Positions 17,158-26,431 of a DNA stretch of 64,000 nucleotides are shown here, one piece after another. The stretch is taken from assembly GCF_004153455.1 (NCBI RefSeq), contig NZ_SDQE01000011.1, forward strand, positions 102,009 through 166,008, in the 5' to 3' direction. The notes beneath the pieces are model-generated. The model searched no databases, was not told where the DNA came from, and saw only the letters and a program-made list of their open reading frames with translations. The position numbers were made by a program, and so were the translations under genes. The stretch's first letter is position 1. Each line of letters opens with the position of its first letter. Source of the DNA: Allopusillimonas ginsengisoli (GTDB lineage Bacteria; Pseudomonadota; Gammaproteobacteria; Burkholderiales; Burkholderiaceae_B).

Positions 17158-18453
17158 TTACTTGTAGCCGCGCAGCAGGCGGTCGGCCTCGCGCTGCGCA
17201 TCTTTCATGGCCTGCTCAGGTGTCTTCGAATTGGTGAGGACGGCCTGCAGGTTGTCGTTCAGCAGCTTGGTGATGCGCTGGTTGTCGTGCGTGGAAAATT
17301 CTGCAACGCTGACTTCCAGCTGATCGCGGGCCACGGTCGCGGTGGGTACTTCTTCCACATACTTTTTCATGGTGTCGGTTTCCCAGGCGGCGGAGGAAAC
17401 CGCCACATAACCCGTGTCAATGCTCCAGGCCGCTGCCTTTTCCGGACTGGTCATCCACTTCACGAATTTATACGCCGCCTCGCGCTGCTCGGGCGTCGCC
17501 GATTCGAACAGATAGAAATTACCGCCGCCGGTCGGGCTTCCTCCCTGCTTGGCCTTGGGCATGGGCGCCACACCGAAATCAAACTTGGCATTCTTGCGCA
17601 CATTGGTGAGGTTGCCGGTGGTGGTCCACATGATGGCTGTTTTGCCGACCAGGAAATCCTTGGGTGTCGTGCCCCAGTCTATGGTGCCGGTAGGCATGAC
17701 CTTGTCCTTGTAGGCCAGGTCGTGCCAGAACTGCAGCGCTTCGATCACCGCAGGCTTGTCCAGAAAGACTTCATTGCCGTCCTGATTCATCAGGATGGCG
17801 TCATTGGGCGTCGTCAGCGCCTGGAACAGCCAATAAGCGAAGCTGCCGCCCGATGGAATCTCCAGGCCCCATTGCGTAACCTGGCCCGCGCTGTCGGTCT
17901 TGGTGAGTTTCTTGGCCTGGCTCACCAGCTCGTCCCAGGTGGAGGGCGGTGCATCCGGATTCAAACCGGCTTCCTTGAAGAGATCCTTGTTGTAGTACAT
18001 GACAATGGTCGAGCGCTGGAATGGAATACCCCAGGTCTTGCCGCCGGTCTGGCTGTTGGCCATGAACGCCTTGTAGAAACCATTGAGCCATTGCTTGTCG
18101 TCATCCGTTTTGATCAACGGATCGAACGGCACAATGGCGCCCTCGTCGATCAGGGTAAACATATCGGTGGACAGCAGCACGGCCAGCTGCGGCGCGTTGC
18201 CGCCCTTGTAGGCGGTCAGCGCCTTGGCCACCGAGTCCTGATAAGAGCCGGCATAAATGGACTTGATCTTGATATCCGGGTGGTCTTTCTCGAACTCATC
18301 GACCATGCCGTCGACGATCTTGGTGATGGGGCCGCCCACGGCGACCGGATAATAGAACTCCAGCTCGACAGGCGAGCTCTGGGACCACGCAGGCGCGGCG
18401 CAGAAAGCGCCTGCAAGGCCAATGACCAGGGTTTTCAGAAGAGTGCGTCGCAT
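17158..18453 (-). CDS. ABC transporter solute-binding protein (UgpB-like)
   Basis: A 431-residue periplasmic binding protein of the carbohydrate family (SBP type 1). A signal peptide spans about residues 1-24 (LAGAFCAAPAWS). UgpB-like stretches include AYKGGNAPQLAVLLSTDMF near residue 85, TIVMYYNKDLFKEAGLNPDAPP near 160 and a C-terminal AMKDAQREADRLLRGYK. The reading frame is open to 18645, but the signal peptide begins at the ATG at 18453, which I take as the start; it lies 10 bases after the ATPase gene. The likely ligand is a glycerol-phosphate compound, inferred from the adjacent phosphodiesterase. Confidence 0.87.
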   Translation of the reverse strand: MRRTLLKTLVIGLAGAFCAAPAWSQSSPVELEFYYPVAVGGPITKIVDGMVDEFEKDHPDIKIKSIYAGSYQDSVAKALTAYKGGNAPQLAVLLSTDMFTLIDEGAIVPFDPLIKTDDDKQWLNGFYKAFMANSQTGGKTWGIPFQRSTIVMYYNKDLFKEAGLNPDAPPSTWDELVSQAKKLTKTDSAGQVTQWGLEIPSGGSFAYWLFQALTTPNDAILMNQDGNEVFLDKPAVIEALQFWHDLAYKDKVMPTGTIDWGTTPKDFLVGKTAIMWTTTGNLTNVRKNAKFDFGVAPMPKAKQGGSPTGGGNFYLFESATPEQREAAYKFVKWMTSPEKAAAWSIDTGYVAVSSAAWETDTMKKYVEEVPTATVARDQLEVSVAEFSTHDNQRITKLLNDNLQAVLTNSKTPEQAMKDAQREADRLLRGYK

Positions 18454-18463
18454 GATGAATGTC

Positions 18464-19624
18464 CTATGAAGTGAAGGCGGGCGCCTGATGCAGCGCCTGG
18501 CCCGAGGCGTCGAAAAAGTGCTGTTGTGTGGCGCTCCAACGGAGCATGATGCGTTCGCCCGGCGAGGTGGGCGCATGGCCGGCAATGCGTACCGCGATGC
18601 CGGAATTACTGCCCAGGCGGCAGAAGACAATGGAATCGGCGCCAAAATACTCCACCGTTTCTATCGTCGCCACCGCGCCGTCCGGGCGGGAGTCTGTGGG
18701 TGCATCCGCCGTTCCCTTGCCGCGCAGGGAATCGGACACGATGTGAATATGTTCGGGCCGTATCCCCAGTTTGCGCGCCTGCGGGGGCGCGCCGGAAGAA
18801 AGCATGTTGTCCCGAAGCTCGGCGGCGGTTTCGTCGTTCAGGGTCAACAAGTTCATGGGTGGCGTGCCGATAAAGCGCGCGGCAAACTCTGAACACGGCT
18901 GACCGTACAGCCTGTCGGGCGTATCGTTCTGCTCTATGGATCCGGCATTGAGCAGTACCACGCGGTCAGCCATGCTCATGGCTTCCGTTTGATCGTGGGT
19001 GACATACACCATGGTGATGCCGAGCTTTTGCTGCAGGGCGCGTATTTCCCGACGCATCTCCTGGCGCAGTTGAGCGTCCAGGTTGGACAGCGGTTCATCC
19101 ATCAGGCATACCGGCGCCTGGGAAATCACGGCGCGGCCAAGCGCCACTCTTTGCTGCTGTCCACCCGATAGCTGCGAGGGCTTGCGGTCGAGCAATGGCT
19201 CAAGGCCCAGCAACTGCGCCACGCTTTTGAGTCGCGGCTTGAGTTCCGCAGCCGGCGCTTTGCGCACCCTCAGTCCGAACAGAATGTTTTCTTTCACGGT
19301 TAGATGAGGAAAGAGCGCGTACGACTGGAACACCATGGATATTTTGCGCTGGGCGGGCGGCAGATCGGTGACATCCCGTCCGCCGATGTACACCCTGCCT
19401 GTCGTGGGATTGTCCAGGCCCGCTATGATGCGCAGGGTGGTGGACTTGCCGCAGCCGGACGGACCCAGCAGTACATTGAATGTGCCGGCTTCGAGCGTAA
19501 AGCTGATATGGTTGACAGCAGGCGGCGGGTTGCCCGGCCGGCCCGCCGCGCCCAGGGATGGCGACGTGCTGTGCCGCGCATCTCCATATTGCTTGACGAT
19601 GTTATCGAGAATGATTTCTGACAT
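18464..19624 (-). CDS. ABC transporter ATP-binding protein (UgpC/MalK group)
   Basis: A 386-residue ATPase of the MalK/UgpC type. The Walker A motif is GPSGCGKST near residue 55, the signature LSGGQQQR near 153, and Walker B CLMDEPLSNLDAQLR near 170. The C-terminal third (about 260-386) has the TOBE regulatory fold with LGIRPEHIHIV. A short insertion of about 20 residues (around 16-33) splits the first beta strand from VNHISFTLEAG. The gene starts three bases after the phosphodiesterase gene. It powers the two permeases downstream. Confidence 0.92.
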   Translation of the reverse strand: MSEIILDNIVKQYGDARHSTSPSLGAAGRPGNPPPAVNHISFTLEAGTFNVLLGPSGCGKSTTLRIIAGLDNPTTGRVYIGGRDVTDLPPAQRKISMVFQSYALFPHLTVKENILFGLRVRKAPAAELKPRLKSVAQLLGLEPLLDRKPSQLSGGQQQRVALGRAVISQAPVCLMDEPLSNLDAQLRQEMRREIRALQQKLGITMVYVTHDQTEAMSMADRVVLLNAGSIEQNDTPDRLYGQPCSEFAARFIGTPPMNLLTLNDETAAELRDNMLSSGAPPQARKLGIRPEHIHIVSDSLRGKGTADAPTDSRPDGAVATIETVEYFGADSIVFCRLGSNSGIAVRIAGHAPTSPGERIMLRWSATQQHFFDASGQALHQAPAFTS

Positions 19625-19627
19625 AGG

Positions 19628-20419
19628 CTAGAACGGATAGGGTCCGGGGAATTCGCCGATCAGCGCATGGTGCGAGACCAGGCCGTGCCTGCCCTGCCAG
19701 TGCAACTGATAGCCAGGCGGTTCAAAATTGAAAGACAGTGTGGCCTCGTGGCGCAGATCCAGCGCGATCTGGTGCGCGGTGCCCGGACAGGTTGAGGCAA
19801 GGGTATTGCCCACTCTGCAGATAATGGTGCGGTGCAGGTGCCCGCAAAGGATGCGCTCGATGTTTCGATAGGGCTCGATCACCTGCACAAATGCGTCGCG
19901 TCCCTCTATCAGGCCCAGCTTATCCATCTCGCGGATGCCTGTATCGAAGGGGGGATGATGCATTATCAGCAAGGTGGGACGGTCCGGCGCCTGCGCCAGG
20001 GTTTCGGCCAGCCAGGCAAGCCGATCCGGGCAGAGCCGGCCCTGGCCGGACCGCGGAATCGTGGTGTCCAGCCCGATAATGCGTAGCGGCCAGTCCTCCA
20101 GTACATACTGCACAAAAGGCGAGTCTGACTGCAAATACTGATGCTCAGGAAAACAGTCGCGCAGTGTCTGGGGATGGTCATGATTGCCCGGAATCATGAC
20201 AAACGGAATATCCAGACCCTCCAGCAATCGCTTGAGCGTTTCATACTCGTCAGGTCGGCCGTGTTCGGTCAGGTCGCCTGTGATGGCGACCAGATCGGGG
20301 CGGGGATCCAGGGCATTGAGCGTGTGCACGCAGGCAGCCAGGTGGGCTTGCGCCTGGATCCGCTCGGCGTGCTTGCCGCCGTGCTGTATGTGCAGGTCGG
20401 TGATTTGCGCGATCAGCAT
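19628..20419 (-). CDS. Class III phosphodiesterase, GpdQ-like
   Basis: A 263-residue metallophosphoesterase. The two-metal ligands match the GpdQ/CpdA pattern: Asp8 and His10 (ITDLH), Asp49 (AITGDLTEHG), Asn79-His80 (IPGNHDHP), His154/His155 (LIMHHPPF) and His194/His196 (LCGHLHRT). Such enzymes cleave glycerophosphodiesters or cyclic nucleotides. The start overlaps the LacI gene by seven bases, and the stop is three bases before the ABC ATPase gene. In this setting release of glycerol-3-phosphate from imported diesters is the simplest role, by inference. No signal peptide, so it acts in the cytoplasm. Confidence 0.9.
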   Translation of the reverse strand: MLIAQITDLHIQHGGKHAERIQAQAHLAACVHTLNALDPRPDLVAITGDLTEHGRPDEYETLKRLLEGLDIPFVMIPGNHDHPQTLRDCFPEHQYLQSDSPFVQYVLEDWPLRIIGLDTTIPRSGQGRLCPDRLAWLAETLAQAPDRPTLLIMHHPPFDTGIREMDKLGLIEGRDAFVQVIEPYRNIERILCGHLHRTIICRVGNTLASTCPGTAHQIALDLRHEATLSFNFEPPGYQLHWQGRHGLVSHHALIGEFPGPYPF

Positions 20420-21465
20420 GATGTTTTCCGGGAAAGGCGTCGCGCAGGCCCTGCGGTGATCGTCCCCGCGCTCGCGCCCGCGATAAGCCGATGCGGTACT
20501 TGCTCGCTACGGGTGCCGCCGTGTTCGATCTGCTGCAGCAACAGATGGCAGGCGGTTCTCCCGATCTCAAAGCCGGGCGCTTCGATGCTGGCGAGGCTGG
20601 GTGACATACAGGCGCCGTAGCGAATGCCGTCGAAGCCGGCGACCGATATATCTTCGGGCACGGCGTGTCCCAGCGCCTTGAGGGTTGAGATGACATCCAT
20701 GGCCAGCAAATCATTTGAACAGAACAGCGCGCTGGGCCGGTCTGGGGTGCGCATGAGATCGGCAACCAATGCTTTGTCGGCGGTCGTATGCGTGGGCATT
20801 TCGTAATGGGTGATGGGCGCCAGCGTCAGCTGCCGGGCGGTACGGCGCGCGCCCGTCAACCGCGAGCGCGCCCGGTCCGACAGCGCCAGAGGCCCGCTCA
20901 GAAAGGCGATGCGCCGATGACCCAGCTGCGCCAGGTGCGCAACCATGTCCTGCGCCGCGGCGCGATTGTCGACGGCTGCGCAGGTATGGGCGGCCGATTC
21001 GTTGTAGGCCAGCACGTAAGCCATGCCTCTGTGACTGAGGGCCTTGAGTATTGTGCTGTTGCGTGGGTTGGCAACGGTCAGGATCAGCCCTTCCAGTCTG
21101 TGTCCCACCAGCCTGTGGACGGCGGCGGCTTCAAGCGCGGGGTCGTAATGGGTGACTGTCATCATCACGCTGTAGCCAGACTGGCTGGCGCGCGCTTCTG
21201 CGCCTTCGAAACAGTCGGCGAATACCGGATTGGACAGGGTAGGCAGCACCAGCCCCAAAGTGCGCGTGTTGCCTGAGCGCAGGCTGCTGCCCAGCCTGTC
21301 AGGGCGGAAATCATGCTGGCCGGCAACATCCATCACATGCTGCCGTGTGGCGGGGTTAAGCAGCTCGGGCCGATTGAATGCGCGCGACACTGTTGCCGGC
21401 GATACGCCGGCGGCTCGCGCGATTTCAAGTATCGAAACGGGAGGCTTGCGCCGTTTGCTGTCCAA
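20413..21465 (-). CDS. LacI-family transcriptional regulator
   Basis: A 350-residue repressor. The N-terminal helix-turn-helix reads SILEIARAAGVSPATVSRAFN (about residues 10-30), followed by the hinge and a periplasmic-binding-protein-like ligand domain (about 65-335). It heads the operon with phosphodiesterase and ABC transporter genes, overlapping the next gene by seven bases. The perfect palindrome TGAAAACGTTTTCA lies 29 bases upstream of its start, so it probably represses itself and the whole operon. The ligand is likely a sugar or polyol derivative. Confidence 0.92.
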   Translation of the reverse strand: MDSKRRKPPVSILEIARAAGVSPATVSRAFNRPELLNPATRQHVMDVAGQHDFRPDRLGSSLRSGNTRTLGLVLPTLSNPVFADCFEGAEARASQSGYSVMMTVTHYDPALEAAAVHRLVGHRLEGLILTVANPRNSTILKALSHRGMAYVLAYNESAAHTCAAVDNRAAAQDMVAHLAQLGHRRIAFLSGPLALSDRARSRLTGARRTARQLTLAPITHYEMPTHTTADKALVADLMRTPDRPSALFCSNDLLAMDVISTLKALGHAVPEDISVAGFDGIRYGACMSPSLASIEAPGFEIGRTACHLLLQQIEHGGTRSEQVPHRLIAGASAGTITAGPARRLSRKTSC

Positions 21466-21493
21466 GACGTTGCTCCAGCCAGGTTGAGCAGAG

Positions 21494-21507
21494 TGAAAAC
21501 GTTTTCA
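21494..21507. promoter_or_regulatory. LacI-type operator palindrome
   Basis: TGAAAACGTTTTCA is a perfect 14-bp palindrome with the central CG usual for LacI-family operators. It is placed between the presumed promoter and the start of the regulator gene at 21465. Confidence 0.7.
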
Positions 21508-21742
21508 TATTAGACAACGAATATGACAGCGTGATGACGGGGATTACCCGTAGAAGCGCACCGCAAGCACAGGAAAACGCGAAGGGTCGGCGCGCTGCGA
21601 CGCCCATGCAAATCGGGCCGAACCCCGCGTGTGGCAGGGTTGGGCCCGTAGGTGTTGATGCATTGCGCTGGCCTGATCAAGGCGGAGCGGCCCTTGCGTC
21701 GCTTGTGGCGGCGCCCCGGGATGCAGCGGCTCCGGGTGCCGG

Positions 21743-23434
21743 TCAGGCAGCCAGGGCTTCAGCCTTTTGTGTCGTCGTATGGCGATTGACGGCACTCAGG
21801 ATAGCCAGGAAGGAAGCGGTGACGATGTCTTCGTGTATGCCGACGCCAAACCCGGTGGGAGAATTGCCCACACGTACTTCGACGTAGCAGGCGGCACGCG
21901 TGTCCGTGCCGGTGCCAATGGCATGCTCGGTGTAGTCCATGATTTTCACCTCTGCATCCAGGGCATTGACGAAGGCCGAAATGGCGCCATCGCCACGGCC
22001 GATCAAGTTGCGCACTTCGCCGTTTTCCTCAAGCTCGACTTCGATCTCGAACTGCTGGCCCTTGCCTGCCTTGGGGTCGCCGGTGACACGATGACGAACC
22101 AATTTCCAGGGCTCGCCACGTTCCAGGTATTCCTGCGCGAAGATGTCATAGACCTTGGAGGCAGTGACTTCCGCCCCGGTTTCGTCCGTGACGCGCTGTA
22201 TGGCACGGCTGAATTCGATCTGCAGGCGGCGCGGCAGCACAAGGCCATGCTCTTGTTCGAGCAGGTACGAAACCCCACCCTTGCCGGACTGGCTGTTGAC
22301 TCGGATGACGGCATCGTAGCTGCGGCCCAGGTCGGCGGGGTCGATCGGCAGGTAGGGGACTTCCCACACCGCATCGGCTTCCTGGCGGGCAAAGCCTTTC
22401 TTGATGGCGTCCTGGTGCGAGCCCGAAAAGGCGGTAAAGACCAGATCCCCCGCATAGGGATGCCGAGGATGCACAGGCAATTGATTGCAATATTCCACGC
22501 AGCGACGCACTTCATCGATATCGGAGAAGTCCAGGCCGGGATGAATGCCTTGCGTGTACAGATTGAGCGCCAGCGTGACCAGATCCACATTGCCGGTGCG
22601 CTCGCCATTGCCGAACAGGCAGCCTTCGATGCGATCCGCGCCAGCCATGACACCCAGCTCGGCGGCGGCCACCGCCGTGCCGCGGTCGTTGTGGGGATGC
22701 AGGCTGAGCACGATACAGTCGCGCTGGTTCAGGTTGTTGTGCATCCACTCGATCTGGTCGGCATACATATTGGGCGTGGTCGCCTCTATGGTTGCCGGAA
22801 GATTGAAGATGATTTTTGATTCCGGCGTGGGTTGCCACACGTCGGTAACGGCGTTGCAGACTTCCAGTGCGAACTCGGGTTCGGTGGTGCTGAAGACCTC
22901 GGGTGAGTACTCATAGCGCCAGGCGGTTTCAGGATGCTCGGCCGTGAACTGTTTGACCATGCGTGTGCCCGACAAGGCGATGTCCTTGATCTCGTCCTTG
23001 CTCATGTTGAAAACAATCTTGCGGAACGCAGGCGCGCAGGCGTTGTACAGGTGAACGATAGCGCGCTTGGCGCCAGCGGCCGACTCAACGGTACGGCGTA
23101 TCAGGTCTTCGCGGGACTGCGTCAGGACAATGATGGTGACATCATCGGGGATGCGGTTTTCGTCGATCAGCTTGCGAACAAAGTCGAAGTCGGTCTGGGA
23201 GGCAGAGGGGAAACCGACTTCGATTTCTTTGAAGCCGATTTTCAGCAGCTGCTCAAAAAAACGCAGTTTGCGCTCCACGCTCATGGGCTCGATCAGTGAT
23301 TGGTTGCCGTCGCGCAGATCGGTACTCATCCAGATGGGCGGGTGCGTAATACGCTTGCTGGGCCAGGTACGTTCGGAAAAATCACGCGAGAACGGGACAA
23401 ATGGGCGGTATTTGTCGGAGGGGTGGGAGATCAT
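21743..23434 (-). CDS. leuA: 2-isopropylmalate synthase
   Basis: A 563-residue LeuA of the long form. It condenses acetyl-CoA and 2-oxoisovalerate, the first step of leucine synthesis. The catalytic TIM barrel carries [11 protein letters not shown] near residue 38 (substrate and metal site) and the metal-binding [16 protein letters not shown] near 240. The C-terminal regulatory LeuA dimer domain (about 420-555) includes [22 protein letters not shown], which normally responds to leucine. The 280-base upstream region shows no clear leucine-rich leader peptide. The gene stands alone here. Confidence 0.96.
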   Translation of the reverse strand: MISHPSDKYRPFVPFSRDFSERTWPSKRITHPPIWMSTDLRDGNQSLIEPMSVERKLRFFEQLLKIGFKEIEVGFPSASQTDFDFVRKLIDENRIPDDVTIIVLTQSREDLIRRTVESAAGAKRAIVHLYNACAPAFRKIVFNMSKDEIKDIALSGTRMVKQFTAEHPETAWRYEYSPEVFSTTEPEFALEVCNAVTDVWQPTPESKIIFNLPATIEATTPNMYADQIEWMHNNLNQRDCIVLSLHPHNDRGTAVAAAELGVMAGADRIEGCLFGNGERTGNVDLVTLALNLYTQGIHPGLDFSDIDEVRRCVEYCNQLPVHPRHPYAGDLVFTAFSGSHQDAIKKGFARQEADAVWEVPYLPIDPADLGRSYDAVIRVNSQSGKGGVSYLLEQEHGLVLPRRLQIEFSRAIQRVTDETGAEVTASKVYDIFAQEYLERGEPWKLVRHRVTGDPKAGKGQQFEIEVELEENGEVRNLIGRGDGAISAFVNALDAEVKIMDYTEHAIGTGTDTRAACYVEVRVGNSPTGFGVGIHEDIVTASFLAILSAVNRHTTTQKAEALAA

Positions 23435-23717
23435 GGTACACCTGTGTTTTGGATATGGTTTTATAGCGCATCACCGGAGCGTTGCGATGCACGCTCGGAA
23501 CAACTGTTCAACGGTGAGATAGAGGTGTGGCGTGAGACGGCTGCCGAACTGCCACGCGACGCTAGGCCCGGCAACCGATCGGTAGCAGCAGGGATAGGGC
23601 TAGCGCGGAAAGAGAAGTGTGCAAAGACTTGCACTGAGCGCACGACGCAGCCAGCGCAGCGGTAGTGCGCGGCATGGCATGGGTGAAAATGGCGTGTGCG
23701 GGGCTCATACCCTATAG

Positions 23718-24302
23718 TCAACCATAATTTTGAGGGCTTGGCAAGCGTTCATCCACGGGCGCTGACGCCGGCGCAACACTCAGCAGCGCGGCATGGCTGC
23801 GCGCCAATTCGATCTTTCCGGCGCGGCCGTTGCGCAGCTCGGCGGCGGCAAGCTGTAGGTCGCCCACGCTGATTGGCTGGCGCTGATCGTTCCAGGCCCA
23901 GCGCAATACCTCGAGCGCTGATTCGGACAGCTCGTCGGCCAACATGGCAATGGTGGGTTCATCCACCAGCTTGCTCCGAACGCTCTGCCGGGTGCTCTGC
24001 ACGAAGCTGTATAGAAAATAGGCAATAATAAGCGTGCAGAGCAGTACGACGCCCCACCAAAAGAAGGGGTTGTACTGCTGAAGCAGCGCAACGGCTTCTA
24101 CACCGAGGGCGCTCAGTCCGCTATAGTCGATGCCCTGCCCGAACGCGATCAGGCGATTAAGAAGGTTGTACCAGACCAGCGCCACGACAGCGACGACGAC
24201 CACGCTGATGATTTTTTGGGTGGCGGTCAGCTTGAGCAGTGTATTGCGCAGCAGGCTTTGATCCTGGCGGGTTGGCTGTTGTAGCGATGTGGTTGGTTTC
24301 AT
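23718..24302 (-). CDS. Conserved hypothetical membrane protein
   Basis: A 194-residue protein with two membrane helices (about 32-52 and 80-100), a short loop between, and a soluble C-terminal part rich in charged helix (SALEVLRWAWNDQRQPISVG near 130-150). I do not recognise a named domain. It is divergent from rpoN with only 16 bases between the two starts, and no good ribosome site precedes its ATG. The true start may therefore be internal or the mRNA leaderless. Real coding is supported by length, composition and lack of a better frame. Confidence 0.6.
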   Translation of the reverse strand: MKPTTSLQQPTRQDQSLLRNTLLKLTATQKIISVVVVAVVALVWYNLLNRLIAFGQGIDYSGLSALGVEAVALLQQYNPFFWWGVVLLCTLIIAYFLYSFVQSTRQSVRSKLVDEPTIAMLADELSESALEVLRWAWNDQRQPISVGDLQLAAAELRNGRAGKIELARSHAALLSVAPASAPVDERLPSPQNYG

Positions 24303-24318
24303 ACAAAGTATTTTATCT

Positions 24319-25737
24319 ATGCAATCGCGGCAATCTCTAGAACTTCGTCAGCATCAGCAACTGGCGCTGACACCTCAGCTGCAGCAATCGATCAGATTCC
24401 TGCAGCTGTCGGCGCTGGAACTGGATGTGGAGATCGCCCAGGCATTGGTCGAGAATCCATTGCTCGAACGTGAGGAAGAGTATGACACTGATACCGCTGA
24501 TGCGGTAGCGAGCACGGAGCGCGAGCAGGAAGATCGCTGGATGGTGTTGGGTTTATCCAACCGGGCCGGCAACAACCGCAGCGATGAGGAGCCGGTGCGG
24601 CCGGAGGCGGCGGTGACAGAAACATTGCAGGACCATCTGTTGCGCCAGTTGAGGCTTACCCGGGCCCAACCGCGAGACTGCGCGCTTGTTTCCTTGCTCA
24701 TCGACGAATTGGACGAAAACGGTTACCTGGCAACGCCGCTCGCGGATATCCTGGGATATTTTCCGCCAGAACTGAGCGTGGCGACAGAAGAGCTGCAAGC
24801 TGCTTTGCGCCTGCTGCAGTCGTTTGATCCGCCTGGCGTGGGCGCGACGTCGCTTGGAGAGTGCCTGGTATTGCAGCTCAGGCTGCGGGAAGCCGGCAGC
24901 CCGGCCACCAGCGCACAGCCTGACCGCAGCGTGCTTGATTGCGCCTATGCCATTGCGGACAAACACCTCGATATCCTGGCCAGCGGCAACCTGACGCGCC
25001 TGCGCGAGGCGCTGGGCTGCAGCCAGGACACCCTGCGTGCCGCGCACGGGCTGCTGCTTCAGCTGGAGCCTCGGCCCGCACGGAACTGGGCGACATCGAC
25101 GGCGGATTACGTCACGCCCGACGTGGTCGTCCGCCGGGTGGGTAAGCAGTGGCGCGCGAGCATCAATCCGATGGTCCTGCCGCGCTTGCGTGTCAATACC
25201 GTGTATGAGGCGCTGCTGGACAAGGCCCCTGAGTCTGCCGCCATGCATGCGCAGTTGCAGCAGGCGCATGGTTTTATCAAGAGCATGAACCAGCGCTACG
25301 TGACGATTTTAAGGGTGGCCCAGGCCATTGTGGATCGGCAAGCGGGTTTTTTCGAGGAAGGCGTCGGCGCCATGAAACCCTTGCTGCTGCGCGACATTGC
25401 CCAGGCGCTCGAGCTGCACGAGTCCACCGTGTCGCGGGCAACACGGCACAAGTACGCCCAGACGCCCTGGGGTGTGTTTGAACTCAAGCGCTTCTTTGGC
25501 ATGGCGCTGCCCACGGATGACGGCGCTTCGACGTCCGCCACGGCGGTCAGGTCGCTCATTCTCAAGCTGGTTCAGGAAGAGCCCGCCCGCAAGCCCCTCT
25601 CCGATAACCAAATTGCGATCAGGCTGGCCGAGCAGGGTGTTGTGATCGCGCGACGCACTGTCGCCAAGTATCGTGAAGCGGCGGGCATAGAGCCGGCTAT
25701 TCTACGCAAGGCCAGGGCGGCCCTGGAGCAGGGCTAG
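24319..25737 (+). CDS. rpoN: RNA polymerase sigma-54 factor
   Basis: A 472-residue RpoN. The activator-binding region I is LRQHQQLALTPQLQQSIRFLQL near the N-terminus, an acidic region II follows (about 40-95), and the core-binding domain covers about 110-300. The helix-turn-helix is near 350-390 (LELHESTVSRATRHKY), and the C-terminal RpoN box is ARRTVAKYREA near 450. I take the ATG at 24319, where homologous proteins begin, rather than an upstream GTG at 24289. The preceding bases hold no strong Shine-Dalgarno sequence. The usual neighbours lptB and hpf are not adjacent here. Confidence 0.95.
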   Translation: MQSRQSLELRQHQQLALTPQLQQSIRFLQLSALELDVEIAQALVENPLLEREEEYDTDTADAVASTEREQEDRWMVLGLSNRAGNNRSDEEPVRPEAAVTETLQDHLLRQLRLTRAQPRDCALVSLLIDELDENGYLATPLADILGYFPPELSVATEELQAALRLLQSFDPPGVGATSLGECLVLQLRLREAGSPATSAQPDRSVLDCAYAIADKHLDILASGNLTRLREALGCSQDTLRAAHGLLLQLEPRPARNWATSTADYVTPDVVVRRVGKQWRASINPMVLPRLRVNTVYEALLDKAPESAAMHAQLQQAHGFIKSMNQRYVTILRVAQAIVDRQAGFFEEGVGAMKPLLLRDIAQALELHESTVSRATRHKYAQTPWGVFELKRFFGMALPTDDGASTSATAVRSLILKLVQEEPARKPLSDNQIAIRLAEQGVVIARRTVAKYREAAGIEPAILRKARAALEQG

Positions 25738-25786
25738 GCGGGCTTTGGCAACGCAGGAACTGGTTGCTTTTTGCAGGAAGCTGGTT

Positions 25787-25805
25787 GATAATTGTTCTCA
25801 TGTTT
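25787..25805 (+). promoter_or_regulatory. Fur-box-like site overlapping the bfd start
   Basis: GATAATTGTTCTCATGTTT matches the 19-bp Fur consensus at 12 positions and covers the start codon at 25800. Iron-loaded Fur binding here would repress the gene when iron is plentiful. Confidence 0.5.
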
Positions 25806-26075
25806 ATTTGTATCTGTAATGCGATTACCGAACGCCAGGTTCAGGCAGCGGTTGCCAACGGCGCGGTCACGATGTCTCAGCTCCAGGGCGAGCTGGGTGT
25901 TGCGTCGTGCTGCGGATGCTGTGCGGACACCGCGGCCGAGTATCTGCCCGGAGGCCAGTACGCCGCCACGGCGCCCGCGCGTGCCGAGCTGGGCACCCTG
26001 GTGGCCGATGCTGCGAACGACCCGATGCAGGTCGAAGCCGGTGCCATGGTGGTGGTGGCAGTCCAGCGCGCCTAA
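25800..26075 (+). CDS. bfd: Bacterioferritin-associated ferredoxin
   Basis: A 91-residue [2Fe-2S] protein that helps release iron from bacterioferritin. The cluster cysteines follow the BFD pattern: Cys-x-Cys at the start (FICICNAITE) and CCGCC near residue 37. The body is longer than E. coli Bfd (64 residues) by a C-terminal tail of about 35 residues. The ATG at 25800 fits the family start MFICICNA; an upstream in-frame ATG at 25764 would add a hydrophobic stretch and is less likely. It precedes the bacterioferritin gene by 356 bases on the same strand. Confidence 0.88.
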   Translation: MFICICNAITERQVQAAVANGAVTMSQLQGELGVASCCGCCADTAAEYLPGGQYAATAPARAELGTLVADAANDPMQVEAGAMVVVAVQRA

Positions 26076-26431
26076 TATCGCAGTTCCCCGAAATCAGGCT
26101 TTAGTTACACTCAATAACAACTTAACGCCGCCTGATTCTGCTCACGCCCCTAAGCTTTTCTGGCGTGAGCTTGTGCGTTTTCTTTTGAATTTTCTCCCTT
26201 TCTTCTGCCGCGGCTTGGCTCACAGTCAATCATGCCGCCATTTTGCGTGTCAGGGTCGCGAAAATCAATTCATTCTTATTCTCAAAGTGCCTTGCGCTTG
26301 AGTTTCTAAGTCATTGATTTTAAACGTTGAAAACTGGCCAAAAAACCCTGCCGTCGTGTTAGCCTTATGATTGAAATGGGCGTTGGCCCATCTTGGAACA
26401 CTGGATTTCACCCATAAGCAGGAGCACGGCC
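26076..26431. other. Non-coding stretch between bfd and bfr, with a hairpin
   Basis: An 8-bp perfect stem (CTCACGCC 26141-26148 / GGCGTGAG 26162-26169) is followed by a T-rich run, which suggests a terminator of bfd. The rest is AT-richer than the surroundings and probably contains the bfr promoter; I see no gene in it. Confidence 0.5.

Noticed and set aside
23435..23717. Leucine attenuator before leuA
   Set aside because: No short frame rich in leucine codons followed by a terminator hairpin was seen; the 86-codon frame there is not leucine-rich.
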